Source of the DNA: Egibacteraceae bacterium
GTDB taxonomy: Bacteria; Actinomycetota; Nitriliruptoria; Euzebyales; Egibacteraceae
DNA: 64,000 nucleotides
Assembly (NCBI GenBank): GCA_030446745.1
Contig: JAUJMS010000010.1
Coordinates: 48,583-112,582 of the forward strand
Reading direction: 5' to 3'
Position 1 is the stretch's first letter; every line of letters begins with the position of its first letter. The notes beneath the pieces are model-generated. The model worked only from the letters and a program-made list of their open reading frames with translations, was not told where the DNA came from and ran no database searches. Positions 8,584 through 16,037 of the stretch are shown here, one piece after another. The position numbers and the translations under genes are program-made.

Positions 8584-8862
8584 TCAGCCCCCGGCCACGG
8601 CGGGGATGATCGACACCGTCGCACCGTCACGCACGGGGGTAGCAAGCCCTTGACCGAAGCGGATGTCCTCGTCGTCGACGAAGATGTTGACGAACCGCCG
8701 GACGGCGCCACGGTGGTCGAGCAACCGCTCGGCGACGCCGGGATGAGCGGCGTCGAGCGCCGCGACGACGCCGGCGACGTCGTCGCCCGCCACCTCGACG
8801 GTGGCCTGTCCGCCGGTGACGGTGCGCAGCGGGGTGGGGATGCGGACGGTCGCGGTCATCAT
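8584..8862 (-). CDS. MoaD/ThiS-family sulfur carrier protein
   Basis: The 92-residue protein ends in IIPAVAGG, the di-glycine tail that is adenylated and thiocarboxylated in sulfur carriers. The rest fits the beta-grasp pattern (VRIPTPLRTVTGG, then RRFVNIFVDDEDIRF, then VRDGATVSII). Its ATG overlaps the thrC stop by 4 bp (ATGA), so it is coupled to thrC rather than to molybdopterin or thiamine genes, none of which are nearby. By analogy with CysO-CysM it may deliver sulfide to the PLP enzyme; this is inference. A second ATG lies 3 bp further in. Confidence 0.88.
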   Translation of the reverse strand: MMTATVRIPTPLRTVTGGQATVEVAGDDVAGVVAALDAAHPGVAERLLDHRGAVRRFVNIFVDDEDIRFGQGLATPVRDGATVSIIPAVAGG

Positions 8863-10103
8863 CGCTCCTGGAGCCGCACGGCGGCGGCGAACTCGTCGAG
8901 GGTCGGCGTGATCGTCGTCGTGGGGCCATACGCGTTGCCCAGCGCGTCGAGGGTTTTCAGCCCATGGCCCGAGATCACCGCGACGGTGCGCTCGTCGGGT
9001 TCGATGCGCCCCTGGGCGACGAGCTTGCGCAACACCCCGACGGTCACCCCGCCCGCCGTCTCGGTGAAGATGCCCTCCGTGCGGGCGAGCAGCGCGATGG
9101 CGTCGACGATCTCGGCGTCGGACACGTCGTCCATCGCGCCACCGGTCCGCCGCACGGCGTCGAGGGCGTAGTAGCCGTCGGCAGGGTCGCCGATCGCCAG
9201 GGACTTGGCAATCGTGTCGGGGACGACCGGTCGGATCGTGTCGGCGCCGCCGCGGTGGGCGGTCGCGATCGGCGCGCAGCCGCTGGCCTGCGCACCGGAG
9301 ATCCGCCACGGCGTGTCCGCGACGAGCTCGAGGTCGACCAGCTCGCCGAACGCCTTGTCGATCTTGACGAGCATGGCCCCCGACGCCATCGGCGCGACGA
9401 CGTGGTCGGGCAGGCGCCAGCCGAGCTGCTCGGCGATCTCGTAGCCGATGGTCTTCGAGCCCTCGGCGTAGTAGGGCCGGACGTTGACGTTGACGAAGGC
9501 CCAGCCGTACTCGCCGGCCGCTTCGCCGCACAGGCGGTTCACCTCGTCGTAGGTGCCCTTCACCGCGACGAGGGTCGGTCCGTACACGGCGGTCGCGACG
9601 ACTTTCGCCCGTTCGAGGTCGGCGGGGACCACGACGACGGCGCGCATCCCGGCCGCGGCGGCGTGCGCGGCGACGGACTGGGCGAGATTGCCCGTTGACG
9701 CGCACGCGGCGGTGTCGAAGCCGAGGCGCCGGGCGGCGGTCAGAGCCACCGACACGACCCGGTCCTTGAACGAGTGCGTCGGGTTGGCGCTGTCGTTTTT
9801 CAGCCACAGGTCCGACAGCCCGAGCGCCGCGCCGAGCCGCGGCGCCGCGACGAGCGGCGTGACGCCGGCACCCAGGTCGACGCGGTCGTCGGCGGTCGTG
9901 CCCGGCAGCTGTGGCAGCAGGTCGGCGTAGCGCCACAACGTCGGCGGGCCCTCGGCGATGCCTTCCCGCGTGACGGCGCCGCGCATCGCGTCGTAGTCGT
10001 ACGCGACCTCCAGCGGCCCGAAGCAGAACTCGCACGCATGGACCGCGGCGACCTCCACGGCGTGGCCGCACTCACGGCATCGCAACCCGGTGACGTAGCT
10101 CAT
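8859..10103 (-). CDS. thrC: threonine synthase (PLP-dependent)
   Basis: This 414-residue protein starts at ATG 10103. An N-terminal zinc ribbon is visible (C9, C12, C24, C27), followed by a fold-type II PLP enzyme. NPTHSFKDR holds the PLP lysine (K113), STGNLAQSVAAHAA is the phosphate/substrate loop, and ASGAMLVKID and ISGHGLKTLDA lie in the C-terminal half. Threonine synthase converts O-phosphohomoserine to threonine. A zinc-ribbon thrC coupled to a MoaD-like carrier is an arrangement I recall from other actinomycetes, and it raises the alternative that this copy makes homocysteine by sulfur transfer. Call as thrC is secure at family level; the substrate is less so. Confidence 0.85.
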   Translation of the reverse strand: MSYVTGLRCRECGHAVEVAAVHACEFCFGPLEVAYDYDAMRGAVTREGIAEGPPTLWRYADLLPQLPGTTADDRVDLGAGVTPLVAAPRLGAALGLSDLWLKNDSANPTHSFKDRVVSVALTAARRLGFDTAACASTGNLAQSVAAHAAAAGMRAVVVVPADLERAKVVATAVYGPTLVAVKGTYDEVNRLCGEAAGEYGWAFVNVNVRPYYAEGSKTIGYEIAEQLGWRLPDHVVAPMASGAMLVKIDKAFGELVDLELVADTPWRISGAQASGCAPIATAHRGGADTIRPVVPDTIAKSLAIGDPADGYYALDAVRRTGGAMDDVSDAEIVDAIALLARTEGIFTETAGGVTVGVLRKLVAQGRIEPDERTVAVISGHGLKTLDALGNAYGPTTTITPTLDEFAAAVRLQER

Positions 10104-10130
10104 CGCAGTCCTCGCCTCGGAACGTAACAA

Positions 10131-10153
10131 CGCCTCCCGACGAGCGGGAGGCG
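10131..10153 (-). promoter_or_regulatory. GC-rich hairpin in the thrC leader
   Basis: A perfect 9-bp inverted repeat (10131-10139 with 10145-10153, 5-nt loop) lies 28 bases before the thrC start. It could be a leader hairpin or the terminator of an upstream transcript. There is no U-run on either side and no recognisable riboswitch core. Confidence 0.3.
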
Positions 10154-10352
10154 GCGGCGAGCGATCGCGACCATCTTCCCCCGTGCGGGGCCGGATGTCG
10201 CACCGTCCCGACCGCGCGGGCGCGCGAGCGGGGGGTTGCGGAGGCGTCAGCGGGCCGGGTCCCTCAGCCTCTCGTGATGGCGTGCGTATGCGGTTGTGTG
10301 CCCAACCTTGACACTGCCGGGGGGCTGCCGCAACCCGACGGTCGGCCGCGTC

Positions 10353-11006
10353 TTACCCCGGCCAGTCGGCGCCGACGAGGACGTGCAGGTCGACGCTGTC
10401 GCTGAACGCCGTGTTCGGCGCCACCTCGCCGAAGCGCTCGTCGCGGTCGCGCAGCGCCTCGGCCTCCGCCTCGTGGCCGTCTGTGGCGAGCACCGTCGTG
10501 GCCGCAACATCGGTTCCGGCCGGGTTCACGACGACGACGTCGTAGCCGAGGTCACGCAGCGTCTCGGCGGCGTCGGCCGCCTGCTCGCCGGTGCCCACAC
10601 CGTCGAGCACCTGGACGCTGGTCTGCGCCGGCGGCGGAACGTCGTCGTCCCGCCGCGCGACGTCGTCGCCCCGCTTCTTGTCGTCTTCACCGTCCTCCAG
10701 CTCGGGGATGGTCAGCTTCTCCTCCGGCTCTGGGCGGCGCGCCGGCCGCGGACGCTTCGACGGCGCCGCACGCGGGCGCGGGCGGGCGCTGCGCTCGGGC
10801 GTCGGCGCGGCGCTCGCCGTGGGCGCCTCACCGCTGACTCCCGGTTCGAGTACCACCGCGGGACCGCCGCTGCCGTCGTCGCGGCCGAGTTGCGTCAACA
10901 CGCCGGTGACCAGCGCCGTGACGGCCATGGCCACCAGCCCACCCGCGACCGCCCGCCCGAGCGAGCGGCGGAACGAGTCGTCCCCTGGCGACGTGTGACG
11001 GGCCAT
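10353..11006 (-). CDS. membrane-anchored LytR_C-domain protein
   Basis: The protein has 217 residues. Residues about 15-40 form one transmembrane anchor (VAGGLVAMAVTALVTGVL), followed by a long Pro/Arg/Glu linker. The C-terminal ~90 residues (TSVQVLDGVGTGEQAADAAE, LRDLGYDVVVVNPAG, then DLHVLVGADW) match the LytR_C domain. That domain is found at the end of some wall-polymer ligases and as stand-alone exported proteins like this one. Its stop-start spacing to the upstream DUF3263 gene is about 1 bp, an arrangement also seen in mycobacteria. A wall-associated role is likely; no catalytic residues are expected in this domain. Confidence 0.8.
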   Translation of the reverse strand: MARHTSPGDDSFRRSLGRAVAGGLVAMAVTALVTGVLTQLGRDDGSGGPAVVLEPGVSGEAPTASAAPTPERSARPRPRAAPSKRPRPARRPEPEEKLTIPELEDGEDDKKRGDDVARRDDDVPPPAQTSVQVLDGVGTGEQAADAAETLRDLGYDVVVVNPAGTDVAATTVLATDGHEAEAEALRDRDERFGEVAPNTAFSDSVDLHVLVGADWPG

Positions 11007-11007
11007 C

Positions 11008-11274
11008 TCAGCGCCCGGTGCGCTCCCCGAGCGCTCGCGCCGTGCGCTTGCTGCGGCGCTCGTCGCGGCGCCGGCGCAGCCGCTTGACGGTCAGCGGGTC
11101 GTACGCGGCGGCGGCCGGCAGCTCCACGATCCGCGCGACGAGCTGGTAGTAGCGCGCCGGCGTGACGCCGAACACCCGGCGGATCGCCACGTCCTTTGCC
11201 CCACGGTGCACCGGCCAGTCACGCTCGAAGTCCAGCACCGCACGCGCGCGCTCATCCAGGCCCGGAGTCGTCAT
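11008..11274 (-). CDS. DUF3263 protein (small, helix-turn-helix-like)
   Basis: The 88-residue protein has the DUF3263 signature: LDFERDWPVHRGAKDVAIRR, then FGVTPARYYQLVARIVELPA, ending in a strongly basic tail. The family is almost restricted to actinomycetes and resembles an HTH DNA-binding unit, with VTPARYYQL as the likely recognition helix. It is co-transcribed with the LytR_C gene. A regulator is plausible but unproven. The ATG at 11274 is the natural start, 65 bp from the divergent tRNA-Thr. Confidence 0.85.
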   Translation of the reverse strand: MTTPGLDERARAVLDFERDWPVHRGAKDVAIRRVFGVTPARYYQLVARIVELPAAAAYDPLTVKRLRRRRDERRSKRTARALGERTGR

Positions 11275-11339
11275 GGTGCAAGTCTAGGAAGGCGACCCGC
11301 GCCAGGTGTGCAAGCGCCGCCGTTACGCTGTCGCGGAAC

Positions 11340-11413
11340 GCCGGGGTAGCTCAGTTCGGCAGAGCAGCGCTCTTGTAAAGCGAAGGTCGTGGGTTCGACT
11401 CCCATCCCCGGCT
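11340..11413 (+). tRNA. tRNA-Thr (anticodon TGT)
   Basis: The acceptor stem GCCGGGG (11340-11346) pairs with CCCCGGC (11406-11412), with discriminator T at 11413. The D-arm (GCTC/GAGC), the anticodon loop CTTGTAA with anticodon TGT, and the TTCGACT loop on GTGGG/CCCAT are all present. The CCA end is not encoded. The first pair of the anticodon stem (G-A) is mismatched. Confidence 0.95.
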
Positions 11414-11537
11414 CAGCGTCTTCCCTGTGCGGCCGACTAGCCGTCAAGGCTCCACAAGGAGCCACGAGCGTTCGAGTACGACGTGGTCGTGATCGGTGCC
11501 ACCGGACGGTGGGTCACCGGATGGATTGGAGGCTCTC

Positions 11538-12209
11538 GTGACCGAGGTCGAGGCCGTGCCCCTGCGTGCGGTGCTGCTCAACTGCACCTTGAAGCGCTCC
11601 GCAGAGACGTCGAACACCGAGGCGCTGATGCGCCAGGTGACGGCCTGGTTCGACACCATGAACGTGACCAGCGAGATCGTTCGCGTCGTCGACTACGACG
11701 TGCGGTTCGGCGTGACCTCCGACGAGGGCGACGGCGACGAGTGGCCGCTGCTGCTCGCCAAGATCAAAGCGGCCGACATCGTGGTCATCGGCACGCCGAT
11801 CTGGTTCGGCGTACGCAGCAGCGTCGCGCAGATGGTCATCGAGCGACTCGACGGCACCTACGCCGAGCACAACGAGGTGGGGCAGTATCCGCTGTACAAC
11901 AAGGTCGGCGGTGTGGTCGTGACCGGCAACGAGGACGGTGCCCACGCCGCGGCCGAGACGACGCTGTTCAACCTCACACACCTGGGTCTGACGATCCCGC
12001 CCAACGCCGACACCTACTGGGTGGGTGACGCCGGTCCTGGCCCGTCCTACATCGAGGCCGGCGGCGCCGACCACGACTACACGAAGCGCACCACGCGGTG
12101 GATGGCGCACAACCTCGTGCACGTGGCGCGCATCCTGCGGGCCCATCCCATCCCGCCCGAGGGCAACACCCGCGAGCAGGAACATGAACACAAGCCCCAC
12201 ATCGGATGA
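11538..12209 (+). CDS. flavodoxin-fold NAD(P)H-dependent FMN reductase
   Basis: I chose the GTG at 11538 because TTGGAGG sits 6 bp upstream and the fold begins at once (VPLRAVLLNCTLKRSAETSN). The rest is flavodoxin-like: the first strand and phosphate loop (NCTLKRSAETSNT), then AADIVVIGTPIWFGVRSSVA and the flavin-ring loop VVVTGNEDGAH. The protein has 223 residues. Such proteins reduce FMN or quinones in the cytosol. The His/Glu-rich C-terminal tail (REQEHEHKPH) could bind metal but may be incidental. It is transcribed away from the tRNA, and no operon partner is visible. Confidence 0.8.
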   Translation: MTEVEAVPLRAVLLNCTLKRSAETSNTEALMRQVTAWFDTMNVTSEIVRVVDYDVRFGVTSDEGDGDEWPLLLAKIKAADIVVIGTPIWFGVRSSVAQMVIERLDGTYAEHNEVGQYPLYNKVGGVVVTGNEDGAHAAAETTLFNLTHLGLTIPPNADTYWVGDAGPGPSYIEAGGADHDYTKRTTRWMAHNLVHVARILRAHPIPPEGNTREQEHEHKPHIG

Positions 12210-12262
12210 CAGACGACCGTCACACGGTGAGTTCAAAGCCACGACCGTGTCCCACAACCGTC

Positions 12263-12411
12263 GAGGTGTCCGGAGGCGAGCGCATCTTCACGGCGGCGGC
12301 CGAGCCGAAGGGCGTTCATGCCCTTGCTCGACGGACCATCTCCTGACCTCGCGGCACGCCGCCTATCGTGCGCTGCGCGCGCTGGTCGACTGGTTCGACG
12401 CGACGCTGTGA
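12263..12411 (+). pseudogene. relic of an alpha/beta-hydrolase C-terminus
   Basis: Two short stretches in different frames match the end of an alpha/beta hydrolase. VSGGERIFTAAAEPKGVHAL is the strand and loop before the catalytic His. SRHAAYRALRALVDWFDATL is the last helix. A stop codon and a frame change separate them and the upstream body of the enzyme is absent. This is low-confidence residual homology, included to explain an otherwise empty interval. Confidence 0.35.
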
Positions 12412-12474
12412 TCGATCCGGCAGGCGCGACCGTACGCCTTCTGCGCCAGGATCGCGGTGTCGGTCGGACTGGCG

Positions 12475-13878
12475 TCAAGCGATGCCCCGGTCCTGTTCGA
12501 GCAGACGAAGCCAGACCTCGCTGACGGTGGGGAAAGCGGGCACCGCGTGCCACAGCCGGTCGAGTGAGATCTCGGCGACGATCGCGATGGTCGCCGCGTG
12601 CAGCATCTCGCCAACGCCCGGACCGGTGAACGTGGCGCCGACGACCACGCGGCGCGCCTCGTCGACCACGAGCTGGGCGACCCCCTCGACGTCCTTGCCC
12701 CGCAGCGCACCTCCGGCTGCGCTGGTCAGCGCGACCTGTAGCACCTTCACCCCGAGGCCGCGTTCCTCGGCCTGGGCCTGCGTGAGCCCGACCGCCGCGA
12801 TCTGGGGGTCGGTGAAGACCACGCGCGGGACGGCGATGTCGTCGGCGATGTCGTGGCGGTCTTTGCCCGCGATGACGTCGCCCACGAGCCGAGCCTGGTA
12901 CTTGCCCTGGTGGGTCAGCAGCGCCCGACCGTTGACATCACCGACGGCGTAAAGCCAGTCGCCGTCGACGCCCTGCACCCGTAGCCGGTCATCGGTCTCC
13001 AGGTAGCCGCCGGCTTCGAGGCCGACGGTCTCGAGGCCGATGTGGCGGGTGTTCGGGGTCCGGCCGACCGCGACCAGCAGCTCGTCCCCCGTCAGCTCCC
13101 GGCCGTCCTCGAGCGAGATCGTGACCGGACCGTCGACGCCCTCGCGTGCCGCCTTGACCATCGTCGCGCCGGTCAGCACCTCGATCCCCAGTCTTTCCAA
13201 CGACGCGCGCAGCAGGTCGGACGCGAACGGCTCTTCGGCGGGGACCAGCCGGTCCTGCATCTCGACGATCGTCACCTGCTCAGCGCCGAGCCAACGCCAG
13301 GCCTGGGCCATTTCGACCCCGACCACACCGCCGCCCAGGATCAGCAGCCGGCCGGGGACCTCCTTCGCGCTGGTGATCTCGCGGTTGTCCCACACCCGGA
13401 TGTCACGCAGCCCCTCGACCGGCGGGATCGCCGCACCGGAGCCGGTGGCCACCACGACCGCCTTGTGCGCGCGCAGCACGAGGGTGGCGTCCTCGGTGTC
13501 GACCTCGACGATGCGCTCACCCGCCAGACGCGCCACGCCGCGCACGAGGTCGCAACCGATGCTCTCGACCCACTGCGCCTGGTACTTGTCGTCCCAGTGA
13601 GCCGCGAACTCGTCGCGACTGTGCAGCGTCCGCTCGACGTCGACGTCGCCGGTCACGGCTGCGGCCGCGCCCGGCACCCGCCGGGCCTCCGCCAGCACCT
13701 CGCCTGGGCGCAGCAGCGCCTTGCTCGGCATGCACGCCCAGTAGCTGCACTCCCCGCCGACGAGGGCCGACTCGACGAGGGCCGCCGACAAGCCGTTGTC
13801 GATCGCGTACCAGGCGGCGTTCTCGCCGGCAGAACCGCCGCCGATCACGACGACGTCGTACTCACGGTCCGTGGCCAC
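12475..13878 (-). CDS. FAD-dependent pyridine nucleotide-disulfide oxidoreductase
   Basis: The 467-residue protein starts at GTG 13878 behind GAGAGGAA. It has the FAD motif [17 protein letters not shown], the redox disulfide [16 protein letters not shown] (C44-x4-C49), the NAD(P) motif [20 protein letters not shown], the second FAD motif [20 protein letters not shown] and the dimerisation domain. The family includes lipoamide dehydrogenase, mycothione reductase and mercuric reductase. The usual C-terminal catalytic His (HPHPT-like) reads PAFPTVSE here, so the histidine is replaced by Phe and classical lipoamide dehydrogenase activity is unlikely. Its substrate is unknown. Confidence 0.85.
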   Translation of the reverse strand: MATDREYDVVVIGGGSAGENAAWYAIDNGLSAALVESALVGGECSYWACMPSKALLRPGEVLAEARRVPGAAAAVTGDVDVERTLHSRDEFAAHWDDKYQAQWVESIGCDLVRGVARLAGERIVEVDTEDATLVLRAHKAVVVATGSGAAIPPVEGLRDIRVWDNREITSAKEVPGRLLILGGGVVGVEMAQAWRWLGAEQVTIVEMQDRLVPAEEPFASDLLRASLERLGIEVLTGATMVKAAREGVDGPVTISLEDGRELTGDELLVAVGRTPNTRHIGLETVGLEAGGYLETDDRLRVQGVDGDWLYAVGDVNGRALLTHQGKYQARLVGDVIAGKDRHDIADDIAVPRVVFTDPQIAAVGLTQAQAEERGLGVKVLQVALTSAAGGALRGKDVEGVAQLVVDEARRVVVGATFTGPGVGEMLHAATIAIVAEISLDRLWHAVPAFPTVSEVWLRLLEQDRGIA

Positions 13879-14356
13879 AGTGGTTCCTCTCTTTTTGGGT
13901 CGCCATCACAGGGAAACACGCCAGCAGCGACAACTCAGCGTGCCGGTGGCGAGTTCCCGAGCCCGGACGGGGCGTCGACACGACGACCGGCAAGTCCGCG
14001 GTCCGTTCGATGGAGCTCGGCGACGGGGCCCGCGGGTGCGCCGCGCTGCCCGTAGCCGAGCAGGCCGTCAATGACGACGTCCGCGGCGAACTCGTCGTCG
14101 GCGACGGCGAGGGGAACGGCAGGCGTTCTCGCCTATCGGACTCGTCAGCGCCGCCTGGGCGATCACAAAAGGCCGAAGGGCGCGCGAGCGCCGAAGGCGG
14201 GGCGTAGACGACGAACTGCCGAACGCACCACGGTCAGAGGCGACGAGCCGTCAACATACGCCGTCGTGATAGGACTACCGGCAAAGCCGGGCCGCCGCTT
14301 CCCACCCGTTCACGCGGGTGGGGAAGCGGCGGGCCTCCTCTCCAAAGAACAGCCCG
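13879..14356. other. non-coding stretch
   Basis: About 480 bp with no protein-like frame. It holds the divergent upstream region of the oxidoreductase gene and the strong hairpin at 14291-14334. Reading frames here are shadows with no family-like content. Confidence 0.6.
14291..14334 (-). terminator. strong inverted repeat after the secreted-protein pseudogene
   Basis: An 18-19-bp GC-rich inverted repeat with one bulge (arms 14291-14308 and 14315-14334, 6-nt loop) begins 22 bp after the minus-strand stop at 14357. It is well placed as that gene's terminator, though no U-run follows. Confidence 0.5.
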
Positions 14357-14956
14357 TCAGCGCGTGCTGTGGCTGTAAGCTCCCCGATTCGGAGCCCGAT
14401 CCGCGCACAGGACCGACACGCCCCCCTGCGTACCGCACGCGGGGTCCTTGTCGCCCCGGTACGTGCTTTCAACGTAGTAGCGGTATGCAGTCACGCCATC
14501 CCCCAACAACTGTCTGGGGAACTGTACTTTTAGAAGCTGCGCGGTCCAGGCCGCCACACCTTTGCATAGCCGGTCACACGCTCGGTTCGAGTATTCTTCA
14601 TCTCTGCGAAGAGGCTGCCGTCACTCGCCTCCGCAACGGTTAGCACACGGTCGGGTCTCCGGTCCCCGCGTGTGTCAAACAAGATATCGAAGTTTCCAAG
14701 ATCGTCGTTGCCACGGCTCGTGAGTGACGCCACGATGTGTCAGCAAGCGCTGCGGCGAGTCACCGAGCACGGCATGACCATGCTCGACGCGTCTGATGTC
14801 CAACAGGCCGTCGGCGTCCCGCGGATCGCTGAAGCCGGCGCGGTCGGCGTAGGCCGCCGGCGGCGTCGCGAACAGCGTCAAGGCGGTCGTCGACATGATC
14901 AAGAAGACGACCAGCAGCAGAGGACCTCGAGTGGAGTGTCCCTGGTGTGCGTACAT
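14357..14956 (-). pseudogene. secreted actinobacterial protein with two compensating frameshifts
   Basis: Starting at ATG 14956 the protein has a signal peptide (about 36 residues ending in PPAAYA). It continues DPRDADGLLDIRRVEHGH up to THEPW, shifts frame near 14710 to NDDLGNFDILFDTRGDRRPD and AKVWRPGPRS, and returns to the first frame near 14535 as KVQFPRQLLGDG, YRYYVESTYRG and CADRAPNRGAYSH. The joined product of about 198 residues matches the layout of a recurrent secreted actinobacterial family of unknown function with a Cys pair near the C-terminus. The insertion and the deletion cancel, so only about 58 codons are out of frame. Base composition is lower in GC than the neighbours. Confidence 0.6.
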
Positions 14957-15419
14957 ATTGTGCCCAGCGTTGGAAGGGCGGCGCGCCGAAAAGCACAGCC
15001 GCATCGCAGCGCCGCCCACCATGCCGCCCGTTGCATGCGCTTGGAGTGGAGGTCGGCCACGACCGGGGGTCTGCCCTCAACCGCTCGATCGGCCTACGAC
15101 CGCCAGTCTTGCGAGGAACGGCGGTTCTGTGAAAGGTACGCAGCGCTGGGCGCTTTGTCGACAGTCGGGTAATTTCTCGGTTGGCCCCACTCGCGGCGTT
15201 GCGCGCACACGGACGCGATGGAGGCGCGAAGTGGACGCGGCGGGCTGAGGACCCTTCATCGCCGCAACGCCCGCGCCGGGCAGCTCGTCAAGGGTGGCGG
15301 CCGCAGCCCACGTCAACGTCGAAGACCGCACCGACCAAATGCGCCGAAGACGCGTCCACTGGCACGGCTTGTAGCATCATGAGACGCTGCTCTGGATGCC
15401 GTTGATCGGGGACGTGACG
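14957..15419. other. non-coding stretch upstream of vapB
   Basis: About 460 bp without a convincing gene on either strand. It separates the divergent secreted-protein pseudogene and vapBC and should contain both promoters, but no clear -10/-35 pair stands out to me. Confidence 0.5.
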
Positions 15420-15614
15420 ATGCGAACGACGCTCGCCCTCGATGACGAGTTGCTTGCGGAGGCGCAGAGGCTCACGGGCACGAGTGAGAACAGCGCGCTC
15501 GTGCGTGAGGCGTTGCGGGCTTTGATCCAGCGGGAGAGCGCCCGACGTCTGGCCAGGCTCGGCGGTAGCGAGGCCGCGCTCCAGGCCCCGAGACACCGTA
15601 CCGAACCCTCGTGA
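15420..15614 (+). CDS. vapB: VapB-type antitoxin
   Basis: The 64-residue protein starts at ATG 15420 after GGGGAC. MRTTLALDDELLAEAQRLTG is the ribbon-helix-helix N-terminus of VapB antitoxins, and ENSALVREALRALIQRESAR is the helical dimer part. The tail neutralises the toxin. Its stop overlaps the GTG of the downstream vapC by 4 bp (GTGA). VapB normally binds VapC and represses the shared promoter. The antitoxin looks intact although the toxin is broken. Confidence 0.85.
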   Translation: MRTTLALDDELLAEAQRLTGTSENSALVREALRALIQRESARRLARLGGSEAALQAPRHRTEPS

Positions 15615-16008
15615 GCCCGGCGGACACCTCGGTCTGGATCGATCATCTGAGAGCCGGGACGGCCACGCTGACACAGCTGCTCGAGCGAAGCCTCGTCCTG
15701 GGGCATCAGTGGGTGATCGGCGAACTCGCGCTCGGCCATCTCCCCCGACGCGCGAAATCCTTGGACTGTTGACGAGCATCCCTCAGGAGACGGTCGCGAC
15801 GACAGACGAAGTGCTGACGCTCGTCGAGCGTCACGGCCTGTACGGCCATGGCATCGGCTACGTCGACGCGCACCTTCTTGCGGCGACACAACTGACGCCT
15901 GACGAACAGCTTTGGACCACCGACCGACGCCTTGGCGCTGCCGCGTCACGTATCGGTTGCGCCGTCGACCCCGCTGTGGTTGCCGCGAGGGAAGGTGAGG
16001 CGCGCTGA
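15611..16008 (+). pseudogene. vapC: VapC PIN-domain toxin, frameshifted
   Basis: GTG 15611 opens with SPADTSVWIDHLRAG, giving the first PIN aspartate, and WVIGELALGHL, giving the conserved Glu. At the CCCCC tract near 15740 homology jumps frame to REILGLLTSIPQETVATTDE, then GYVDAHLLAATQL and LWTTDRRL with the last two aspartates. All four acidic residues of a VapC ribonuclease are thus present across two frames. One missing base accounts for the break. Either the toxin was recently inactivated or the C-tract was miscalled; restored, it would be a normal ~132-residue toxin. Confidence 0.75.
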
Positions 16009-16037
16009 CCGCCGCCGCCGGGGCTGATCGGCAGGCA

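Noticed and set aside
4024..9171. Very long plus-strand open frames opposite larE, the GTPases and thrC
   Set aside because: They are Arg/Gly/Ala/Pro-rich shadows of minus-strand genes in high-GC DNA, with no family motifs and no RBS.
10104..10250. Riboswitch upstream of thrC
   Set aside because: Only a simple 9-bp hairpin is visible; no conserved core of a SAM, T-box or other known element was recognised.
11271..11465. Minus-strand frame across the tRNA (MGVEPTTFALQERCSAELSY)
   Set aside because: This is the well-known false protein made by reading the antisense of a tRNA gene; the tRNA-Thr is complete on the plus strand.
13879..15419. A genomic island or prophage in the gene-poor stretch
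   Set aside because: No integrase, transposase, phage gene or flanking direct repeats are visible, and the adjacent tRNA lies 2.5 kb away without a duplicated 3' end that I can see.
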